This document shows positions 1-6,154 of a DNA stretch of 6,154 nucleotides, piece by piece. The first letter of the stretch is position 1, and every line of letters begins with the position of its first letter. Source of the stretch: Bacteroidales bacterium (GTDB lineage: Bacteria > Bacteroidota > Bacteroidia > Bacteroidales > UBA932); contig JAIKYL010000163.1 in the NCBI GenBank assembly GCA_024683255.1, positions 1 through 6,154 of the forward strand, written 5' to 3'. Position numbers and translations under genes: made by a program. Under the pieces are notes generated by a model, which saw only the letters and a list, made by a program, of their open reading frames with translations, ran no database searches and had not been told where the DNA came from.

Positions 1-1142
1 TTGAGCTTGTCGCCGGAGTCGTCCACAGTCCAGTACTGCGGCTTGCGGGGGCCGTTGCCTTCCACGTGGTGTACCACATAACGGAGCTCTCCTTCAAAGG
101 TGCGGAAGAGCATGCCGTGGCCGGAATTGTTGGCCAGGAAGGGTTCCGGTTCCTGCACCCAGGGACCGGCGATGGTGCCGGACTGGGAGTAGCAGACAGC
201 CTGCAGATAGCGCTCCTTGCCCCAGGTGCTCCAGAGCATGCCCAGTTTGCCGGTCTGCGTGCGGAACATCTGGGGACCGTCGGTGACCCAGCCGGGCATC
301 TTGAGGCCGAAGGTGGCTTCGCCCAGACCGTTCATCTCGCCGCAGCAAGGCAGTTCGGAGGCGCGGAACATGGTCACAGGCCATTCGGAGATGGTCTTGG
401 TGAGGTCCGGTGCCAGCTCGATGTAATCCATGGTACCGTCGATGAGCTGGGTCCACTCATGCACGAAGATCATATAGATGTGACCGTCCTCCTCGTAGAG
501 CGTACCGTCGATGCAGTCCCACTCGTAGGGCTGGTAGTCGTAGCCGGGCGTGACGGAGAAGGGCACGAAGGGGCCTTCCGGGCTCTCCGAGCGCAGCAGG
601 TAAGTCTGGTTATGGGGTACGTTGTAGCGGCGCGGGATGGCCTGGATAATCTCGCTGTGGTCGCTCCAGGTGCCGGCGTAATAGTAATACTTGCCAATCT
701 TGTGGATTTCCGCCGCGGCGGCGAAGCCGGCCTTCTCACACCAGGTGCCGCTGAGGTCGATCACGTTATACGGGCCTTCCCACATCACCAGGTCCTTGCT
801 CCGCCACTGGCGGCCGCCAGAGGAGGTGAGATAGTAGGTCTGGGTGGCTTCATCGGCCAGGATGAACGGGTCGCTCATGGACAGGTCGTTGAAATGGACG
901 GTGCGGATGCGGTTCTGCTCTTCCCGCATGCGGCGCATGCGTTCGGCCATGCCGGTGGTGTCGCGCGGGGCGCTGCTTATGCTGCCGCCGAAGTTCCGCT
1001 GTCCGGGGTCTGCGGGCGGGGCCTGTTCCACGGGCTGAATCACTTTTTTCTGAGTAGTAACGGGTTCGGCCGGTTTCTCCTTGCAGGAGCCCAGGATGGC
1101 CAGAGCGGCAAAGGCCGCAAGAAAAAGCTTTAAGGTTCTCAT
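1..1142 (-). CDS. GH43-family glycoside hydrolase lipoprotein, C-terminus cut off by window edge
   Basis: The visible 380 residues start at ATG 1142-1140 and run off the left edge. Residues 1-20 form a lipoprotein signal (MRTLKLFL, a hydrophobic core, then lipobox LGSC with Cys20), so the protein should be membrane-anchored, perhaps on the surface. Residues 21-80 are a Pro/Gln-rich then Arg/Met/Glu-rich linker. From about residue 82 the sequence reads as a GH43 five-bladed propeller: SDPFI (Asp91, expected general base), AEIHKIGKYYYYAGTW (145-159), CIDGTLYEEDGHIYMIF (Asp212, expected pKa-modulating Asp), a GTMDYIEL strand, VTDGPQMFR (286-294) and NSGHGMLF (339-346). The family usually removes arabinose or xylose from plant polysaccharides. 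The general-acid position, normally Glu in an EGP-type motif, appears to be Asp288. The gene lies 5 bases behind the GH31 stop, so it is very probably cotranscribed. The family is well supported; substrate cannot be assigned. Confidence 0.88.
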   Translation of the reverse strand, partial: MRTLKLFLAAFAALAILGSCKEKPAEPVTTQKKVIQPVEQAPPADPGQRNFGGSISSAPRDTTGMAERMRRMREEQNRIRTVHFNDLSMSDPFILADEATQTYYLTSSGGRQWRSKDLVMWEGPYNVIDLSGTWCEKAGFAAAAEIHKIGKYYYYAGTWSDHSEIIQAIPRRYNVPHNQTYLLRSESPEGPFVPFSVTPGYDYQPYEWDCIDGTLYEEDGHIYMIFVHEWTQLIDGTMDYIELAPDLTKTISEWPVTMFRASELPCCGEMNGLGEATFGLKMPGWVTDGPQMFRTQTGKLGMLWSTWGKERYLQAVCYSQSGTIAGPWVQEPEPFLANNSGHGMLFRTFEGELRYVVHHVEGNGPRKPQYWTVDDSGDKL

Positions 1143-1147
1143 GTTGG

Positions 1148-3466
1148 TTATAATTTGATTGTGAGTTCATTACCATTATAGTCGACGGTCTTTTCGCTGC
1201 GCTTTCCGTCTGCGCCATACACCGTGAGGCGGAACTGCCGGCTTTCCAGCATGCCCGGATAGGAACCTTTCCGGGCTCCTATCTTAAGCGTGCGGCCCTT
1301 GAGGGTGAAGCCGATGGTGCTGTGGGCGCCTTCCTTATAGGCCTGGCCGTCAAAGGCGTCCTCGTACAGGGTAAACTGCCCGTCGGCCCCCAGGAAGATG
1401 CGGATCTCCAGATTATCCCACGGCTTCTCGTTGCAATACTGCACGTCCGGACCCAGCGGGACGATGGCGCCGGCCTTGGCAAACACCGGGCAGCGGTCCA
1501 GCGGGGCATCGGCCTTTACGCTGCGTCCGCCCTTGAGGGGGGTACCGGAGAACCAGTCGTACCACAGGCCATGCGGGAGATATACTTCGCTCTGGTGCAG
1601 CGGGCTCCAGTCCACGGGCTCTTCCTGCCAGCGGCGTTCCTCGGAGGTGTAAAACGCATGGGTGACGGGCGCCACCAACAGGGAGCGGCCGAAGAAGAAC
1701 TCGTCGTTGCACTCCCAGGTGCGTTTGTCGGCAGGATAGTCCATCCACAGCGCGCGCATAAAGCTGTCGTCGGCGCTGGACACCTGCCAGGAGGTGCTGT
1801 AGATATAAGGTAGCAGGCTGTAACGCAGCCGGATGGCCTTTTCAATGGCGTCGTACACCGGCTCTCCCGGCTCTCCGAACTCCCAGATCTCCCGGCGGGA
1901 AGACTCTCCGTGGCTTCGCATCATGGGATTGAACAGGCCGAACTGCAGCCAGCGCACGTACAGCTCCTGGAAGCGGGGGTTCCGGGCGCAGGTGGCGGTT
2001 TCCCCGCGTTTGTTGTACCCGCTGGGGAAGAAACCGCCGATATCCGAATTGAAGTTGGGGTTGCCGGTGAGGGTGAAGCCCAGGCCGGCGGGAATCTGAT
2101 GCCGGAAGTCGTCCCAGGTACTCTGGACGTCTCCGCTCCAGGTGTTGGCGCCGGTGCGCTGCTGCCCGGCATAGACGCTCCGGGTGAGCACGAACGGCCG
2201 GCGGTCGCTGCCTTCCAGCTGCTTCTCCACTACGCCGGAGACGGAAAGCAGGGGATAGGCGTTGAGCACGCTCCGGTAGCTGCCCAAACCCGTCATCTGC
2301 TCCAGGTCGCTGTCTTTGTAGTCCAGGTGGTCCGGCTCCGTGGAATCCATCCACCAGCCGTCAATACCCATCTTCTCCAGCCGTAGCAGGTGCTTCCAGT
2401 AGATCTCCCGGGCCTCGGCGCTGAAGGCGTCGTAAGGGAGCACGCCGGAGGGATAGTCCCGCCGCGGCGGCCAGTCCGGAAGGCCGCTCTGGGGCCAGGT
2501 GGCAAAGTGCAGGAGGTGTCCTGCGGCCTCCAGCTCCCGGTAGGGCTTGGTCATCGGCCCGAAGGAGGCCCAGATGGAGATGAGCATATGGGCGTTGCTC
2601 TGGTGCACGCGGTCTATCATCTGCTGGGCGTTGCGGAAGTCCTCGTTCAGGAATTCCATGGCGTTCCACTGGTAGTTGTTGCCCCAGTACTGCCAGTCCT
2701 GGATGATGCCGTCTATGGGAATCTGGCGGTTCCGGTAGCCCTGCAGGGCGTCCAGCAGCTCCCGGGAACTCTTGTAGCGCTCCCGGCTCTGGAAGAAGCC
2801 GTAGGTCCACAGCGGCAGCATCGGCACGTGTCCCGTGAGGCTGCGAAGGCGTTGGATCACGCCGTCGGCCGATCCGCCGTAAAGGAAATAATAATCTTCC
2901 TGCAGGCCCACTTCCGAGGAGAAGCTGGCCACATCGTCCTTGTCCGTGAAGGTGCCGGTGGAGGGGTTGTCCCAAAGGATGCCGTAGCCTTTGACGGACT
3001 GCACGATGGGTACGAAGTCCTCCGTATTGTCCTGCCGCAGGTAGCGGGTTTTGCCGCTGAGACTCAGCTGCCCGTCCTGCAGGATGCCCAGGCCGTACAG
3101 CGGTTCGCCGCTTTCCAGGAGGAACTGCTGCGTTATCTCGTATGCCCCTTTGTCCAGGCCTTCCTTCCGGGGAACGAAGGCCGTTTCACCTTCCTGCAGG
3201 AGCTTTTTCCCATTGGCGAGGGAGAAGGTGACCCTCCCGTCGGCATTCACCGTAACCCGCAGCCGGGCCGATGAATAGGTGGTGCCGCCGCGGCTGGTCC
3301 TTACTGTTACGGGAACCGTCTCCGGGGCGGCGACAACGGCCAGGCTTCCGCTTTCCGGGAAACTGCCTTCCGTTACTTTTTGGATACGGACCACGTCCGG
3401 GGTGTAGAAGGTGACTTTCACCTGGGGAGCCAGGGCCACCAGCAGGGCGAGGAGCAGGGATTTCAT
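1148..3466 (-). CDS. Secreted GH31 alpha-xylosidase/alpha-glucosidase
   Basis: This complete 772-residue protein is a retaining exo-alpha-glycosidase of family GH31. The order is: short export signal (1-13, MKSLLLALLVALA), N-terminal beta-sandwich (about 15-210), a TIM barrel from about 215 to 560, then C-terminal beta domains ending in a DUF5110-like region (about 680-752, with FTLYED and IGARKGSYPGM). The barrel has QDWQYWG (256-262, -1 subsite Asp257), DGWWMDSTEPD with nucleophile Asp374, NTWSGDVQSTWDDF with acid/base Asp446, and MMRSHGES with His519. The WMDSTEPD and QDWQYW motifs resemble bacterial alpha-xylosidases of the xyloglucan type, but alpha-glucosidase activity is not excluded. 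It has no PA14 insertion in the N-terminal domain, unlike Cellvibrio Xyl31A. An in-frame TAA lies five codons upstream of ATG 3466 and no other ATG intervenes, which fixes the start. It is first in the leftward unit. Confidence 0.93.
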   Translation of the reverse strand: MKSLLLALLVALAPQVKVTFYTPDVVRIQKVTEGSFPESGSLAVVAAPETVPVTVRTSRGGTTYSSARLRVTVNADGRVTFSLANGKKLLQEGETAFVPRKEGLDKGAYEITQQFLLESGEPLYGLGILQDGQLSLSGKTRYLRQDNTEDFVPIVQSVKGYGILWDNPSTGTFTDKDDVASFSSEVGLQEDYYFLYGGSADGVIQRLRSLTGHVPMLPLWTYGFFQSRERYKSSRELLDALQGYRNRQIPIDGIIQDWQYWGNNYQWNAMEFLNEDFRNAQQMIDRVHQSNAHMLISIWASFGPMTKPYRELEAAGHLLHFATWPQSGLPDWPPRRDYPSGVLPYDAFSAEAREIYWKHLLRLEKMGIDGWWMDSTEPDHLDYKDSDLEQMTGLGSYRSVLNAYPLLSVSGVVEKQLEGSDRRPFVLTRSVYAGQQRTGANTWSGDVQSTWDDFRHQIPAGLGFTLTGNPNFNSDIGGFFPSGYNKRGETATCARNPRFQELYVRWLQFGLFNPMMRSHGESSRREIWEFGEPGEPVYDAIEKAIRLRYSLLPYIYSTSWQVSSADDSFMRALWMDYPADKRTWECNDEFFFGRSLLVAPVTHAFYTSEERRWQEEPVDWSPLHQSEVYLPHGLWYDWFSGTPLKGGRSVKADAPLDRCPVFAKAGAIVPLGPDVQYCNEKPWDNLEIRIFLGADGQFTLYEDAFDGQAYKEGAHSTIGFTLKGRTLKIGARKGSYPGMLESRQFRLTVYGADGKRSEKTVDYNGNELTIKL

Positions 3467-3491
3467 GGTGTTAGGTCTTTAATGCGGTCTC

Positions 3492-3523
3492 TTTCAGCAA
3501 AAATAGTGTTTTTTTTGCAGAAA
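3492..3523. promoter_or_regulatory. Near-perfect inverted repeat between divergent promoters, candidate operator
   Basis: The left arm TTTCAGCAAAAA (3492-3503) and the reverse complement of the right arm TTTTTGCAGAAA (3512-3523) match at 11 of 12 positions, separated by 8 bases (TAGTGTTT). The dyad covers the GH31 -7 element and the likely GH31 start site, and also the region where the rightward promoter's -33 element should lie. A dimeric regulator bound here could affect both units. It is too AT-rich and badly placed to be a convincing terminator. An alternative is that part of the symmetry comes from two opposed promoter-like TTTG elements. Confidence 0.45.
3498..3505 (-). promoter_or_regulatory. 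Bacteroidota -7 promoter element for the GH31-GH43 unit
   Basis: On the minus strand this reads TATTTTTG, a perfect match to the Bacteroidota -7 consensus TAnnTTTG. Transcription would begin near 3489-3494, giving a leader of roughly 25 bases before the GH31 ATG. The expected -33 position (about 3525-3528) is T-rich nearby but has no exact TTTG, so the upstream half is weak. The element is contained in the dyad at 3492-3523 apart from its last two bases. Confidence 0.6.
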
Positions 3524-3529
3524 AACTCT

Positions 3530-3537
3530 TACCTTTG
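3530..3537 (+). promoter_or_regulatory. Bacteroidota -7 promoter element for the DUF1573-GH3 unit
   Basis: TACCTTTG matches the Bacteroidota -7 consensus TAnnTTTG exactly. Transcription would start near 3542-3547, some 12-17 bases before the preferred GTG start at 3559. A TTTG occurs at 3514-3517, but only 12 bases upstream; at the usual spacing of about 19-21 bases the sequence is only T-rich. Because the alternative TTG start at 3535 lies inside this element, the promoter argues for the later GTG. Confidence 0.6.
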
Positions 3538-3558
3538 ATAATACAAATACTAAAACTT

Positions 3559-4542
3559 GTGAAACCTGCTTTCCTTCTGCTCCCCTTATTGCTTCTCTGC
3601 ACCCTGGTGCGGGGGCAGGAGGTGGTTTTCAACGCCCACAGCTGGAACTTCGGCCCGCTCAACGAGGCCGATGGCAGCGTGGTCCATGATTTCGGCTTTC
3701 GCAACAACGGAGACCGTCCCGTGAGGATAGGTTCCGTATCCGTTAGCTGCAGCTGCGTCCAGGCAGAATTCCCGCATACGGAAATCCCCGCCGGAGGAAC
3801 GGGCGTGGTGTCCCTCACCTTCAGCCCCGCCGGCGCCGCCGGAAGGACGCACCGTTATGCCGATGTCTATTCCCAGGAAGGCAAATACCTGGGCCGCCTT
3901 AACATGGAGGCCATAGTCACGCCCATAGACGTGGCGCTGGAAGAGCGTTACCGGACGGTCCTGGGGCCCATGCTCCGCGCCCAGCGCTCCATCCTGCCGT
4001 ACGGTTATGTGTGGCCGGGGAAGGCGGTGACAAAGGAAGTCTATCTGGCCAATCTTTCGGACAAAGCCGTTAAGCTAAGTACCCAGTCGGACGGACTTCA
4101 GGTGGAGGGACCTTCAGAGATTCCCCCGCGTGGGGAAGTGACGCTCAAGGTGTCCTGCAACGCTTCCAAGCCTTATAGCATGTATCACGACAAGCTCCGT
4201 CTTTTCGTGGACGGGCAGCCGACCGACCGTGCCATAGAGGTATCGGCCATCTGCCTGGGGGATGAATCCCCGGGACAGTCTTCCATTTGGATCACGCCGT
4301 CCCTGGGTCGCCTTCATCGGGGACGGGGAAGTGTCCTTCTTGGCAACAGCGGCCGGGAAGACCTGGTGATCCTCTCCGTGGAGGCGCCGGAGGGAGTCCG
4401 GCATAACCTTAAGCCCGGGCAGAAGGTCGCCCCGGGCGGGAAGGTGAAAGTGCGGGTATCATCGGCCTTGCAAACATTTGAAATTCATATATTTACCAAC
4501 GACCCTCTGCGGCCGTACAAAGAATTACGTTTCACATTATGA
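3559..4542 (+). CDS. Secreted DUF1573-like protein with three Ig-like domains
   Basis: I chose GTG 3559, giving 327 residues. It yields a compact signal peptide (MKPAFLLLPLLLLCTLVRG, cleavage likely before Gln20) and lies just after the promoter element; TTG 3535 would add eight residues but falls inside that element. Domain 1 (about 22-115) matches the DUF1573/Hydin-type Ig fold: FNFGPL-like start, FGFRNNGDRPVRI, then SVSCSC (Cys64, Cys66), where the family typically has SCGCT, and IPAGGTGVVSLTF. Domains 2 (about 130-235) and 3 (about 240-327) look like divergent repeats; domain 3 ends in IFTNDPLRPYKELRF, similar to DUF1573 ends. No lipobox or extra membrane segment is visible, so it should be periplasmic or released. 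No catalytic motif is seen and the function is unknown. Its TGA overlaps the GH3 ATG, suggesting a shared, coupled operon. Confidence 0.8.
   Translation: MKPAFLLLPLLLLCTLVRGQEVVFNAHSWNFGPLNEADGSVVHDFGFRNNGDRPVRIGSVSVSCSCVQAEFPHTEIPAGGTGVVSLTFSPAGAAGRTHRYADVYSQEGKYLGRLNMEAIVTPIDVALEERYRTVLGPMLRAQRSILPYGYVWPGKAVTKEVYLANLSDKAVKLSTQSDGLQVEGPSEIPPRGEVTLKVSCNASKPYSMYHDKLRLFVDGQPTDRAIEVSAICLGDESPGQSSIWITPSLGRLHRGRGSVLLGNSGREDLVILSVEAPEGVRHNLKPGQKVAPGGKVKVRVSSALQTFEIHIFTNDPLRPYKELRFTL
4539..4542 (+). other. ATGA stop-start overlap
   Basis: The GH3 start codon ATG (4539-4541) overlaps the TGA stop (4540-4542) of the DUF1573-like gene. With no Shine-Dalgarno sequence or space for a separate promoter immediately upstream, GH3 translation probably depends on ribosomes finishing the upstream gene. 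Confidence 0.85.
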
Positions 4543-6154
4543 AAAAAACCATCGTAATCCTGGCCCTTGCCGGAGCGCTGTTTTCCTCCTGCGGGCCCAA
4601 GTATGAGTATCCGTTCCAGAACCCCCGGCTGTCCACGGAGAAGCGTGTGGAGAACCTTCTCTCCCTCCTCACCCCGGAGGAGAAGGTGGGCCTCATGATG
4701 AACAAGTCGGTTTCCGTAGATCGGCTGGGCATCCCCGCCTACAACTGGTGGAGCGAAGCCTGCCACGGCGTGCGGGCCGACAATTACACCGTTTATCCCC
4801 AGCCCATCGGCCTGGCGGCTTCCTTTGACCCGGAGATGATGCGCAACGTCTTCTCCACCGTTTCCGATGAAGCCCGTGCCAACTGGAACCGTTCCGAAAG
4901 GGAATGGAACGTGGGGGACGACGCCCGTTACTATCCCGGCAATCCGGAACTTTCCTTCTGGTGCCCCAACATCAACATCTTCCGTGATCCCCGCTGGGGC
5001 CGCGGTCAGGAGACCTGCGGTGAAGACCCGTACCTCACCAGCGTAATGGGCCTCCAGACCGTCCTGGGTATGCAGGAATACAATGGCAAGTACTATAAGA
5101 CCCACGCCTGCGCCAAGCACTATGCCGTGCACAGCGGTCCGGAACCGCTCCGCCACAGCATGGACGTGTCTGTTTCCATGCGGGATCTGTGGGAGACCTA
5201 CCTGCCGGCCTTCAAGACCCTGGTGGTGGAAGGTGACGTTCGGGAAGTGATGTGCGCCTACCAGCGTTACGAGGGCGAGCCCTGCTGCATGAGCGATCGT
5301 TTGCTCATTGACATTCTGCGCAACAAGTGGGGTTACGACGGCATCATCCTCACGGACTGCGACGCCATCAACAACTTCTACACCCGCGGCCAGCACGAAA
5401 CCCATCCGGATGCCGTGCATGCCTCCGTGGACGCCGTTCATAACGGTACAGACCTGGAATGCGGCCGCAGCTTCCGTTCCCTCAAGGACGGTCTGGAGCA
5501 GGGCCTCATCAGCGAGGCCGATCTGGACAACGCCCTCCGTCACGTCCTTCGCGGCCGTTTCGAACTGGGTATGTTTGATCCTGAGGAGAATCAGCCCTGG
5601 GCCAAGCTCCAGGAGGATGTGATCAGCTCCGAGGAGCATCACCGCCTGGCCGTTGAGGCCGCCCATGAGTCCATGGTGCTCCTGAAGAACAACGGTGTCC
5701 TGCCGCTTTCGGCCGATGTCAAGCGCATCGCCGTGGTGGGCCCCAATGCCGACGATGTGGCCCTTCTGAACGGCAACTACGGCGGCACTCCCATCGACGC
5801 CCACAAGCAGTCCATCCTGGCCGGTATCCGTGCCGCCCTGCCCAATGCAGAGGTTATTTACGATAAGGCCTGCGAACTCTCCGACGAATACAACACCATC
5901 AACCACACCGCCGAATTCAACGACGGCAAGGGTCTCTTCGTGGAGTTCTACAACAACAAGGAGATGAAGGGTGAAGTTGCAGCTTCCGCTTACTATCCCA
6001 CGGTGAACTTCAGCACCTTCGGCGGCTACGGCTTTGCCGACGGCGTGAACATCAACGACTTCTCCCTCAAGGCCACCGGCAAGTGGGTGGCTCCTTTCAC
6101 CGGCATTCTCAAATACTACATTTCCGGCGACAACGGTTACAAGTTCACCGTAAA
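4539..6154 (+). CDS. GH3 lipoprotein with inserted PA14 domain, beta-xylosidase/beta-glucosidase type, cut off by window edge
   Basis: The visible 538 residues begin with a lipoprotein signal (MKKTIVILALAGALFSSC, Cys18; Phe at -3 makes the lipobox slightly atypical). The GH3 TIM barrel follows: IPAYNWWSEACHGV (65-78), FRDPRWGRGQETCGEDPY (148-165), AKHYAVHSGPEP with Lys193-His194, and GIILTDCDAINNFY with nucleophile Asp273. The WWSEACHGV motif resembles the WxEALHG motif of the GH3 beta-xylosidase/arabinosidase clade, so xylosidase is favoured over glucosidase. The second domain begins near residue 372 (VEAAHESMVLLKNNGVLPL) and is interrupted from about residue 463 by a PA14-like sequence (GLFVEFYNN, then SLKATGKWVAPFTGILKYYISGDNGYKF). 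The general-acid Glu should lie beyond the right edge. The start overlaps the upstream stop as ATGA, and no Shine-Dalgarno sequence is visible. Confidence 0.92.
   Translation, partial: MKKTIVILALAGALFSSCGPKYEYPFQNPRLSTEKRVENLLSLLTPEEKVGLMMNKSVSVDRLGIPAYNWWSEACHGVRADNYTVYPQPIGLAASFDPEMMRNVFSTVSDEARANWNRSEREWNVGDDARYYPGNPELSFWCPNINIFRDPRWGRGQETCGEDPYLTSVMGLQTVLGMQEYNGKYYKTHACAKHYAVHSGPEPLRHSMDVSVSMRDLWETYLPAFKTLVVEGDVREVMCAYQRYEGEPCCMSDRLLIDILRNKWGYDGIILTDCDAINNFYTRGQHETHPDAVHASVDAVHNGTDLECGRSFRSLKDGLEQGLISEADLDNALRHVLRGRFELGMFDPEENQPWAKLQEDVISSEEHHRLAVEAAHESMVLLKNNGVLPLSADVKRIAVVGPNADDVALLNGNYGGTPIDAHKQSILAGIRAALPNAEVIYDKACELSDEYNTINHTAEFNDGKGLFVEFYNNKEMKGEVAASAYYPTVNFSTFGGYGFADGVNINDFSLKATGKWVAPFTGILKYYISGDNGYKFTV

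Noticed and set aside
807..820. Perfect 14-base palindrome CTGGCGGCCGCCAG
   Set aside because: It lies inside the GH43 coding region, encoding Gly-Gly-Arg-Gln-Trp context, and such GC-rich palindromes are common by chance here. No second copy was noticed.
66..1133. Open frame of 355 codons on the plus strand opposite GH43
   Set aside because: It is antisense to a lipoprotein gene with good GH43 motifs. Its product is Gly/Ala/Val/His-rich and has no export signal or recognisable domain.
1143..1147. Separate promoter for GH43 between the GH31 stop and the GH43 start
   Set aside because: Only five bases are free and no TAnnTTTG match was noticed just upstream, so cotranscription with GH31 is the simpler reading.
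2390..3274. Open frame of 294 codons on the plus strand opposite GH31
   Set aside because: The GH31 sense frame is conserved over the same stretch. The antisense product has no recognisable domain and looks like a composition shadow.
3492..3523. Dyad read as a Rho-independent terminator
   Set aside because: The stem is almost entirely A/T, lies upstream of both transcription units rather than after a gene, and both neighbouring genes point away from it.
4485..5906. Open frame of 473 codons on the minus strand opposite the GH3 gene
   Set aside because: The sense frame carries clear GH3 motifs throughout. The antisense product is low-complexity Gly/Val/His-rich sequence with no recognisable domain, as expected from GC-rich third positions read backwards.

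Overview
The window looks like part of a polysaccharide-utilisation region from a fairly GC-rich member of the Bacteroidota, perhaps Alistipes-like or an uncultured Bacteroidales; the exact lineage cannot be fixed from the sequence. Three things point there. The two divergent transcription units each start behind a perfect match to the Bacteroidota -7 promoter element TAnnTTTG. The starts lack Shine-Dalgarno sequences. The gene content is exported lipoprotein glycoside hydrolases (GH43, GH31, PA14-containing GH3).

Layout: the left part is a leftward unit. It starts with a secreted GH31 alpha-xylosidase/alpha-glucosidase (complement 3466-1148), followed after only 5 bases by a GH43 lipoprotein (complement 1142 to beyond the left edge). 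A 92-base gap (3467-3558) holds two back-to-back promoters and a near-perfect 12-base dyad. The right part is a rightward unit: a secreted three-domain protein with an N-terminal DUF1573-like Ig fold (3559-4542), whose stop codon overlaps the start of a GH3 lipoprotein (4539 to beyond the right edge). The GH3 carries a PA14 domain inserted in its C-terminal domain. Coding density is about 98%, and no other intergenic space exists.

How the genes may work together: GH31, GH43 and GH3 are exo-acting families that would remove alpha-xylosyl or alpha-glucosyl caps, arabinosyl or xylosyl decorations, and beta-linked xylose or glucose from oligosaccharides. This combination also occurs in xyloglucan loci of Bacteroides, but arabinoxylan or another branched hemicellulose fits too. 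No SusC/SusD transporter, endo-hydrolase or regulator lies inside the window. The part hardest to explain by known function is the DUF1573-like protein, which is translationally coupled to the GH3. The most interesting non-coding signal is the dyad in the shared divergent promoter region. No RNA gene, mobile element or CRISPR array was seen.
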